In this document: positions 1 to 5,379 of the stretch, piece after piece
How positions within the stretch are numbered: the stretch's first letter is position 1
Layout of the letters: every line of letters begins with the position of its first letter
From: Desulfobacterales bacterium
Lineage (GTDB): Bacteria; Desulfobacterota; Desulfobacteria; Desulfobacterales; UBA5852
Length of the DNA: 9,849 nt
Direction: 5' to 3'
Assembly (NCBI GenBank): GCA_016735415.1
Contig: JAERRP010000898.1
Location: 1-9,849, forward strand
Translations under genes and position numbers: made by a program
The notes under the pieces: model-generated
Database searches by the model: none
Seen by the model: only the letters and a program-made list of their open reading frames with translations
What the model was told of the DNA's origin: nothing

Positions 1-67
1 GAAGAAAGGCTTCACCGTCTTGCCGGGTCGGGGGTGGTTGCGCGTCCATACCTGCCATTTCCATCAT
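1..67 (-). CDS. Unidentified protein, N-terminal 22 residues only
   Basis: An ORF starts at the ATG at 67-65 on the minus strand and runs off the left edge. The first residues read MMEMAGMDAQPPPTRQDGEA, followed by FL at the edge. The start is supported by a strong Shine-Dalgarno sequence, GGGAGGA, with about 6-7 nt spacing, which is among the best in the window. The ATG at 64 is an equally possible start. There is a short Pro-rich stretch and no signal peptide. Too little is present to assign a family, and I do not recognise it. It is divergent from the small plus-strand gene at 208, so the 68-207 gap should carry both promoters. Confidence 0.6.
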   Translation of the reverse strand, partial: MMEMAGMDAQPPPTRQDGEAFL

Positions 68-117
68 TCTCAATCCTCCCTGGTCACCTTGGTCGTATCG
101 TCAAACAAGGCGGGTTC

Positions 118-133
118 AACGCCAAAAGGCGTT
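118..133. repeat. Perfect 6-bp hairpin in the divergent intergenic gap
   Basis: AACGCC-AAAA-GGCGTT is a perfect inverted repeat with a 4-nt loop, followed on the plus strand by TTTAATT. It lies between two divergent genes, so it could be an operator or a weak hairpin in either 5' leader. The T-run is too poor for a confident terminator call. Confidence 0.4.
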
Positions 134-207
134 TAATTGCTTCTTGTCGGCCGTTGTGGTAGCCGATGGATTAGTATTGACGTATGAAGATAGGTACAGA
201 AAAAAAA

Positions 208-480
208 ATGGCAACGATAGCGCCCAAGGTTATCGTCGGTGTCATGGGCGGCGGCAGCGCCGATGCCCGCCAGACGGATATGGCCTACCGCCTGGGCCGA
301 TTGATTGCCGCCAGGGGCTGGGTGCTGCTGAATGGCGGACGGCCGGTTGTCCTGCCGGACTTCGACCTGCGGACCACCTTCCCGGCCTATGTCGCCAGCG
401 GCCAGCTGCAATGGGTTGCAACCCCTGAAGAGGCCGTGGCGGCCATCCAGGCCCGGTTGGACCGGCAATCTGCTCGCTGA
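208..480 (+). pseudogene. TIGR00725/LOG-like nucleotide-binding family protein with internal deletion
   Basis: The frame encodes about 90 residues from the ATG at 208 (98 from the ATG at 184). Its start, with VIVGVMGGGSADARQ followed by LGRLIAARGWVLLNGGR, matches the N-terminal Rossmann half of TIGR00725-type proteins, relatives of the lysine-decarboxylase-like/LOG fold. It then jumps in frame to PVVLPDFDLRTTFPAYVASG and a VATPEEAVAAIQARL tail, which resembles the C-terminus of the same family. From memory the family is about 160 residues and carries a central segment with a PGGxGT phosphate-binding loop; that segment is absent here, so about 70 residues are missing at the NGGR/GRPV junction. 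The frame is intact, so it may still be translated, but the active fold is probably lost. I chose the 208 start because the family begins just before the first beta strand; neither ATG has a strong Shine-Dalgarno sequence. The gene converges on ispD with a 35-bp gap. Confidence 0.65.
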
Positions 481-515
481 CGTAGCGGTGGCCTGCGGCG
501 ATTTGGCAGCCCTGT

Positions 516-1208
516 TCAGATATGACGCTGCCGCCAGATGGCCTCGGCCAGTAGCAGATCGTCCGGATGGGTAATTTTGATATTGGCGCGGCTGCCCGGG
601 ACGATGAAGACCGGATGCCCCATGCGCTCCAGCAGCTGGGCATCGTCGGTGCCCACGAACCTCTCTTCCCGGGCCTGGCGGTGGGCGGCACGGATCAACC
701 CCAGCCGGAAGCCCTGGGGTGTCTGGGCCAGCCAGACAGCATCGCGAACAAGGGTTTTTTCAATCCGGCCATCCGGAAGACCCTGTTTCAAGGTATCGAA
801 GGCCGGCACCGCCGCGATGCAGGCCCCGTTCTGCTGTGCGGCCGCCAGGCACTGCCCCAGAAGATCTTCCGTGACCAGAGGGCGGACCCCATCATGGATC
901 AGCACCAGGTCGTCATCCCCGCCGCGACAGGCCTCCAGACCGTTGAACACGCTTGCCTGCCGTTCGCGTCCGCCCGCGACCAGGCGCACACCGGTCGACA
1001 ACTTGAAGGGTGCGATCACCCGGCGCTGGCAGGCGTCCATCTCATCAGCTGCTGCCACCACGACAATTTCATCGAACCGCCCGCTTTTAACAAAAGTGCT
1101 CAGGGTACGGCCCAGGATGGGCACGCCCGCCAGGGGCCGATACTGCTTGCGCAGCACCCCCCCCAGGCGAAGACCTTTTCCGGCCGCAACGATAATAGCG
1201 TAATTCAT
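516..1208 (-). CDS. ispD: 2-C-methyl-D-erythritol 4-phosphate cytidylyltransferase IspD
   Basis: Cytosolic enzyme of the non-mevalonate isoprenoid pathway. It joins CTP and MEP to give CDP-methylerythritol and pyrophosphate. From the chosen start it has 230 residues, the usual family length. Family motifs in order are the N-terminal CTP-binding loop IIVAAGKGLRLG (Arg14), KQY (Lys21), LIHDGVRP (Asp106, Arg109), AQTPQGF, GTDDAQLLE, and NIKITHPDDL with the substrate Lys211. An in-frame ATG at 1241 adds 11 residues. I prefer 1208 because IspD proteins begin directly at this strand and an AAGG lies about 9 nt upstream, whereas no ribosome-binding site precedes 1241. It follows the HPr-domain gene on the same strand with a 75-nt gap, so the two are probably co-transcribed. 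No ispF follows; instead a converging gene comes next. Confidence 0.95.
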   Translation of the reverse strand: MNYAIIVAAGKGLRLGGVLRKQYRPLAGVPILGRTLSTFVKSGRFDEIVVVAAADEMDACQRRVIAPFKLSTGVRLVAGGRERQASVFNGLEACRGGDDDLVLIHDGVRPLVTEDLLGQCLAAAQQNGACIAAVPAFDTLKQGLPDGRIEKTLVRDAVWLAQTPQGFRLGLIRAAHRQAREERFVGTDDAQLLERMGHPVFIVPGSRANIKITHPDDLLLAEAIWRQRHI

Positions 1209-1283
1209 CGGCAGGCGCCTTGCAAACCGGTTGTTCGCCATAATCGGCGCAAGTGACGATCGCTTGGTTGCGGCATCACGGTT

Positions 1284-2591
1284 TCATCTCAGGTAGAGAA
1301 GTTCTTTGGGCAGTGGAACCCCTTTGCCCATGGTATCTTCACCATAATTGGCCCCGGACAGGATCTCGATATCGCTCAAGGCCCGGACATCGCCTTCGAA
1401 GTTCACTTCGGCGATATCCTCTTTGTTAATTTTACCACCGGCCCACTGGATATCGAGCACGCTGCTGGCATCGAAGCGATCGCCGCCGATGCACAATTCG
1501 ACCTGGCCGCCGTAATGCTGGACAATCTTGGCCACCAGCAGGCTGGGCCGGCTGTGGAAACCGAGTTTGACCGGAATGCCTACCGTAATGGTCCCCCGTT
1601 CAATGTTCGCGTTGAGAATCTCCCGGGCCAATTCCTTGCCGCTGGTCAAAAAATGGCAGGCGTAAAACAGCCCGTAATTGATCGTGCGGTCCAGCAGGGC
1701 TTCCGGATTCAGCAGGGCCGCAAGGTGTTCCTGGACCTGCTGGTAGATATTTTTGAAACTGGTTTTGTACAGGTGGCGTTCATAGAAATGCAGTAGCCGG
1801 CCAATAAGCTGCAGCAGATGAAATACCACCGAGAAATGGCTGCGCAGCTGCTTGAGCTTGCGGTTGCCGTAGCGATAGCCGCCGTGGATCACGTAGGAAT
1901 CGAAGGCCGATTGCAGGTTGTGCACCTGCATTTCGAAACGCCGAATCTGAACCTCGTTGACCTTGTCAGGCACGATCGTCAGGATTTTCTCAATGGGGTA
2001 AGGTTCATAGAAACCGAGTTGGTCGAATTTCAGGCCGATTCGCAGAAATTCGCTGGCAATTTTGACGATATGCTTTTTTTGTATATCTTTGTTTTCGTCA
2101 TCGATGTCGTAGGCCAGTATTTCGGAAGATGAAATACTGGGGAACTTGGCCGGGTCGAAGCCCTTATCCGGCTGGGGGATGTTCAAGCGTTGCGCTTCGG
2201 CCATAATGGCCGGTGCCAGATTGGCCAGGCCGGTGTTAAAAAAGTCCAGGGTTTTTTCACCCTGCTCCGAAAAAGCTTCCGAATCGGGTAGGTCGTAAAA
2301 CATCAGCCGGTTGGCGATATGCTTCTGCGAATAGGCACTCAGGCTGAGATGGCGGACCGCGGCCGTGAGTTCACGATAGTAATACCAGTCCGTATTGTTT
2401 TTGGCGCCGTGGAAATCCAGGAAATCTTCCATCAACTGGGTGGTGCTGATCAATTTGGAATAGAGTTTTTTGGTGAAGATCAGGCGGCTGTCCTGTACTT
2501 GGGAGATATACACGCAGCATTTGAGATAGTCGTGGGAGAAAATACGGACCTTCTCCTGAAAAGAAATGTCACCGCTCTGATCCGCTTTCAT
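1284..2591 (-). CDS. Large protein with C-terminal HPr (PTS phosphocarrier) domain
   Basis: 435 residues. Residues about 334-415 form an HPr-like domain. GFHSRPS carries His346 in the position of the PEP-dependent phosphorylation histidine of HPr (usual form G-L-H-A-R-P). DASSVLDI has serines (376/377) where HPr carries its regulatory Ser46, and the domain ends with the expected helix (VRALSDIEIL). The first ~330 residues are unlike HPr: mostly helical by appearance, rich in aromatic residues and His, with no signal peptide or membrane segment. I cannot assign them to a family. HPr alone is about 85-90 residues, so this is a fusion or a specialised regulator. Known HPr chemistry suggests phospho-transfer or phospho-dependent control; whether this protein is phosphorylated is inference. 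The start is supported by GGGAG about 6 nt upstream. No PTS enzyme I, EII or HPr kinase gene lies in the window. It lies downstream of rnpB and upstream of ispD. Confidence 0.85.
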   Translation of the reverse strand: MKADQSGDISFQEKVRIFSHDYLKCCVYISQVQDSRLIFTKKLYSKLISTTQLMEDFLDFHGAKNNTDWYYYRELTAAVRHLSLSAYSQKHIANRLMFYDLPDSEAFSEQGEKTLDFFNTGLANLAPAIMAEAQRLNIPQPDKGFDPAKFPSISSSEILAYDIDDENKDIQKKHIVKIASEFLRIGLKFDQLGFYEPYPIEKILTIVPDKVNEVQIRRFEMQVHNLQSAFDSYVIHGGYRYGNRKLKQLRSHFSVVFHLLQLIGRLLHFYERHLYKTSFKNIYQQVQEHLAALLNPEALLDRTINYGLFYACHFLTSGKELAREILNANIERGTITVGIPVKLGFHSRPSLLVAKIVQHYGGQVELCIGGDRFDASSVLDIQWAGGKINKEDIAEVNFEGDVRALSDIEILSGANYGEDTMGKGVPLPKELLYLR

Positions 2592-2613
2592 GGTTCTCCC
2601 GTGTGGTCGCGGT

Positions 2614-2643
2614 TTTATATTTTGGCTGGCGGGGGCGTCTTAA
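2614..2643 (-). promoter_or_regulatory. Candidate promoter of the HPr-domain gene
   Basis: On the minus strand, TTAAGA (2643-2638), 18 bp, then TATAAA (2619-2614). The -10 matches the consensus at 5 of 6 positions and the -35 at 4 of 6. Transcription would start about 15-20 nt before the Shine-Dalgarno sequence. The -35 overlaps the end of the rnpB T-run. Confidence 0.35.
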
Positions 2644-2652
2644 AAAAAGAAT

Positions 2653-3050
<398 letters not shown>

Positions 3051-3071
3051 TTCTTGTGCCGCCAATTTCCA

Positions 3072-3100
3072 TTTATTCCGGCGCCGTCAGGCGGCTGCAA
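3072..3100 (-). promoter_or_regulatory. Weak candidate promoter for rnpB
   Basis: On the minus strand, TTGCAG (3100-3095), 17 bp, then AATAAA (3077-3072), about 22 nt before the inferred RNA 5' end. Matches are 3/6 and 4/6, with correct spacing. It could imply a short processed leader. The call is weak and rests mostly on position. Confidence 0.25.
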
Positions 3101-3105
3101 CATCA

Positions 3106-3119
3106 AGATGGCGCCATCT
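3106..3119. repeat. Perfect 14-bp palindrome between zinc-ribbon gene and rnpB
   Basis: AGATGGCGCCATCT is self-complementary. It lies 15 bp past the stop of the zinc-ribbon gene. On the minus strand it is followed only by TTGATGTTG, a poor U-run; on the plus strand GTTTTT follows. It may be a weak terminator or 3'-protecting hairpin for the Nif3/zinc-ribbon mRNA, or a protein-binding site upstream of rnpB. Confidence 0.4.
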
Positions 3120-3134
3120 GTTTTTCCGTGGTTC

Positions 3135-3857
3135 TCAAAACTTATCCCAGTAAAGAATTCTAAAACAGAAGGGGCATAATTTCAAGCTGTCGAACCGCTG
3201 TAGTTCGTTGTACATCTGAGGAGGAATATTCATGTGGCAGGCCATGCAGATTGCGTCTTTGGCCGGTGCCAGCGCGCGGCCGTCGGGAGCCTGATTTTTG
3301 ACCTTGACAAATTTATCCAGCAGACGGGCGTCGATATCCGCCGCCAGCTGCTCCCACTCCCGGGTCAGATCGGCGTGCCGGGTTTCGCTCGAGGAGGCTT
3401 CCTGTTTAACGCTCTGGATATCGCTCTGGACCTGTTCCTGAATCTGCTGCAGCTCTTTTTCCTTGGTGGCAATGGTCTGCGTGGTGCTTTCCATCTGTTC
3501 CAGGCAGGCGATCATTTCATCTTCGATCTGCGACTTGCGGGCGCGCAGCTGTTTTTCTTCTTTGATCAGCGACTGGTATTCGCGTTCAGTTTTAACCGAA
3601 CGGCGTTTTTCTTCACTTTTGGCTATCAGCGTATCATTGGTTTGAATCTGTTCTTCATAGTCGGCCAAAAGCTCCTTGCCTGCCTGCAGAGCTTGCCTTT
3701 CCTTTTCAACGTCTTCGGCAAAAGTCTTCAGCTCGTCTTCCAGATCGACCACCCTGGCGACGACAGCGTCGAGGGTTTTCTGAACCTCAATCTTACTGAA
3801 TTCAATATCCTGAAGACTGATTAACATTTCAATCTGCGCTTGCGTAATAGCTGTCAT
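3135..3857 (-). CDS. Coiled-coil protein with C-terminal C4 zinc ribbon
   Basis: 240 residues. Residues about 5-185 are strongly charged heptad-like sequence, rich in Glu, Gln and Lys, typical of a long coiled-coil hairpin. The C-terminus holds a zinc ribbon with C204-x2-C207 (CMACHMN) and C228-x2-C231 (CPFC), then FRILYW. This is the architecture of the C4-type zinc-ribbon family (Pfam zf-RING_7, formerly DUF164). Members include Chlamydia CT398 and Helicobacter HP0958/FlgZ, which bind sigma-54. The function here is unknown; a role in RNA polymerase or sigma biology is inference by homology. It follows the Nif3-like gene on the same strand with an 84-nt gap, a pairing I recall as common. The nearest Shine-Dalgarno (AAGGAG) lies about 14 nt before the ATG, which is long, but no better start is visible. 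Confidence 0.9.
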   Translation of the reverse strand: MTAITQAQIEMLISLQDIEFSKIEVQKTLDAVVARVVDLEDELKTFAEDVEKERQALQAGKELLADYEEQIQTNDTLIAKSEEKRRSVKTEREYQSLIKEEKQLRARKSQIEDEMIACLEQMESTTQTIATKEKELQQIQEQVQSDIQSVKQEASSSETRHADLTREWEQLAADIDARLLDKFVKVKNQAPDGRALAPAKDAICMACHMNIPPQMYNELQRFDSLKLCPFCFRILYWDKF

Positions 3858-3901
3858 GATACGTCTGCCGGCTCCTTCTTGAGTTGTCGGTATCTAATTA
3901 T

Positions 3902-3929
3902 CCGGCCCCGGCCTTGCCACCGGCACCGG
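3902..3929 (-). repeat. GC-rich dyad between nif3-like and zinc-ribbon genes
   Basis: The arms CCGGTGCCGG and CCGGGGCCGG pair over 10 positions with one G-G mismatch and one G-T, around an 8-nt loop. On the minus strand it is followed by ATAATTAGATACC. It sits within the 84-nt gap of a likely two-gene operon and could reduce read-through or act as an mRNA stability or processing hairpin. Confidence 0.45.
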
Positions 3930-3941
3930 AGCTTAAAGAGG

Positions 3942-4787
3942 CTAAGAGCAATCACCTCCAAGCTTCTGTTTCGATTGCTTTGCGTTGACCGTTTTGAACG
4001 GCGTCTTTTCGCAGACCGCCTGTGCGACGGTGGCCCTTAGCCCTTTTTTAGCAAGCCATGCGGACAGGCGCTCCGCCAGGTGTTGAACAATGATGCGCTC
4101 GGATTCGAAATGACCGATATCGATCACACCGCGGCGGTGGGCTTCAATTTCCCGAGCGTCGTGATAGCGGACATCTCCGGTAACGAAAACATCGGCCGGT
4201 GACGCCAGGAACACTTCCAGCAAACTGCCGCCACTGCCTGAGCAAACCGCCACGCGCTGCACGCTGCGATCCGGGTCCCCGGCGTAGCGGATATGGGGCA
4301 GCCCCATGCGCTGCTGGATATTGGTGACTAGGGCCTCAAGCCGGACGGGCTGATCGAGTTTACCCACGCGCCCCAAACCGCATTGTTCATCCGCGGCCGC
4401 CGGCTGCAGGACAACAACGGCTTTAAGACCTATGATTTCAGCCAGTACGTCGTTGATGCCGCCTTGAACGCTATCGAGATTGGTGTGGGCCGAAATAACG
4501 GCCACACGCTCATCAATCAGACGCTGAACAAGTGCGCCCGCGGCCGTTGCCAGATTCAGATGGCGCAGGGGACGAAAAATAAGGGGGTGGTGGGTAATGA
4601 TCACACTGGCCCCTGTGTCGACCGCTTCTTCCACGACCTCCGGGGTGGGATCCAAAGCCACCAGGATGCGCTGCACCGACCATTCGGGATGCCCCACCTG
4701 GAGTCCGACATTGTCCCACGCTTCCGCCAAGCGGCTCGGCGCCAGGGCCTCCAGGGCCGCGATGATATCGTCTACCTTGACCACCAT
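3942..4787 (-). CDS. Nif3-like dinuclear metal centre protein
   Basis: 281 residues, a usual bacterial length for the NIF3 family (E. coli YbgI, DUF34). Family motifs appear in order: EAWDNVGLQVG near the start (residues 22-32), ITHHPLIF (His66, His67), SAHTNLDSVQGG (Asp105), GDVRYHDA, and IGHFESE (His226, Glu230). By comparison with solved family members, the two His, the Asp and the C-terminal His/Glu are the ligands of a two-metal site; all are present. The biochemical role is not settled: GTP cyclohydrolase I-like and metal-hydrolase activities have been suggested. It is the first gene of a unit with the zinc-ribbon gene. The ATG is preceded by GGGGACGG about 12 nt upstream. A strong terminator ends only 17 nt upstream of the start codon, so expression may depend on read-through. 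Confidence 0.93.
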   Translation of the reverse strand: MVVKVDDIIAALEALAPSRLAEAWDNVGLQVGHPEWSVQRILVALDPTPEVVEEAVDTGASVIITHHPLIFRPLRHLNLATAAGALVQRLIDERVAVISAHTNLDSVQGGINDVLAEIIGLKAVVVLQPAAADEQCGLGRVGKLDQPVRLEALVTNIQQRMGLPHIRYAGDPDRSVQRVAVCSGSGGSLLEVFLASPADVFVTGDVRYHDAREIEAHRRGVIDIGHFESERIIVQHLAERLSAWLAKKGLRATVAQAVCEKTPFKTVNAKQSKQKLGGDCS

Positions 4788-4804
4788 TGTCGTTATCCGT
4801 CCCC

Positions 4805-4841
4805 AAAATAAAAAAAGCGCGGTTCAGGATTGAACCACGCT
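4805..4841 (-). terminator. Strong rho-independent terminator upstream of the nif3-like gene
   Basis: On the minus strand an 11-bp stem (AGCGTGGTTCA pairing with TGAACCGCGCT, one G-T) closes an ATCC loop and is followed directly by seven Ts, an A and four more Ts. This is the clearest intrinsic terminator in the window. It ends the tRNA/structured-trailer transcription unit and lies just ahead of the nif3-like ribosome-binding site. Confidence 0.88.
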
Positions 4842-5113
4842 GATCGGCCAGGTCTGCCGGGGTCTTTAACAGGCCGCCGGCTTAATTCAAAACATCTTGT
4901 ACTTAAACCGAAGACAGGCAATCGCATCGTTTTATCATCCCGGGACGCTTCTTCAGTGTTTGCGGCTTTCAGATCGTTCACAGGGTCCGGTGGCACACGG
5001 CCGGACCGGATGCTCGCATGTGGAGGCCACCCCACAAGCGTTCGATCGCTGTGACCTGGTGGCCTGACATCGAAATTGCATGCTGCCCAGACACGTTTTT
5101 TGATATGTTCGTA
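4842..5113 (-). ncRNA. Candidate structured RNA between tRNA and terminator
   Basis: This ~270-nt stretch has no credible protein gene but much inverted-repeat structure on the minus strand. Hairpin A (5025-5064) has 7-bp outer arms GGCCACC/GGTGGCC and a further 7 bp inside, with a TTCGAT-side loop and one bulge. Hairpin B (4984-5007) has 7-bp arms GGTCCGG/CCGGACC. TGGGCAGCAT (5089-5080) can pair with ATGC and TGCCTG near 4915-4925, with a 3-nt bulge, closing a domain of about 175 nt. It is bounded by the tRNA 3' end and a strong terminator. The length and closing stem recall 6S RNA, but I cannot match its conserved bubble. It may instead be a regulatory leader of the nif3-like gene or merely a long tRNA trailer. 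Confidence 0.35.
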
Positions 5114-5186
5114 TGGGCCCACCTGGGGTCGAACCAGGGACCTACCGGTTATGAGCCGGTGGCTCTACCAACTGAGCTATGGGCCC
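5114..5186 (-). tRNA. tRNA with CAT anticodon (elongator Met most likely)
   Basis: 73 nt forming a full cloverleaf: acceptor GGGCCCA/TGGGCCC, D-arm GCTC-AGTTGGTA-GAGC, anticodon stem ACCGG/CCGGT with loop CTCATAA, and T-arm CCTGG-TTCGACC-CCAGG. The anticodon CAT is at 5153-5151 and the discriminator base is A. The gene continues TAC rather than CCA, so the 3' CCA must be added by nucleotidyltransferase. CAT also occurs in tRNA-Ile2 (lysidine-modified), which cannot be excluded without its identity elements. The acceptor helix has a full seven pairs including G1-C72, unlike the usual bacterial initiator mismatch, so initiator tRNA is unlikely. Confidence 0.95.
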
Positions 5187-5258
5187 TCAATACGCCTGCA
5201 TCGAGGCGGAAACGCGCCCCTTCCGGTTGGCTTTCCGCCCCGCCTTAAAGCGTCACCT

Positions 5259-5287
5259 GTACTATCTTTCCATATCTGTTTTGTCAA
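5259..5287 (-). promoter_or_regulatory. Promoter of the tRNA transcription unit
   Basis: On the minus strand a perfect -35 TTGACA (5287-5282) is followed after 17 bp by TAGTAC (5264-5259). It lies about 72 nt before the tRNA 5' end and after the rpoD stop. The region after the -10 is GC-rich, as is common for stringently controlled tRNA promoters. Confidence 0.65.
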
Positions 5288-5379
5288 GCCGCCGAGCCCA
5301 CCCCCGGGATGGTCCTCACTGTCGGTCAACCATAGGTTTGCAAGAGTTGTCACCGGCCCCCTTCGAACGCCCTGAGCTT

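Noticed and set aside
538..1256. Plus-strand frames of 221 and 229 codons opposite ispD
   Set aside because: Shadows of a gene with complete catalytic motifs on the other strand; no family resemblance in the plus-strand translations.
5018..5045. GGGGTGGCC in the trailer resembling the AGGGTGG part of a T-box
   Set aside because: The essential ACCGCG half of the T-box sequence and a Stem I specifier loop are not present, and the downstream gene is not an aminoacyl-tRNA or amino-acid gene.
4793..5122. 109-codon minus-strand ORF between the tRNA and the nif3-like gene
   Set aside because: It begins inside the tRNA and its last residues are encoded by the terminator hairpin and T-run; it lacks family resemblance.
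5187..5379. Possible terminator after rpoD
   Set aside because: GC-rich sequence follows the stop but I found no stem followed by a T-run; only the tRNA promoter is supported there.
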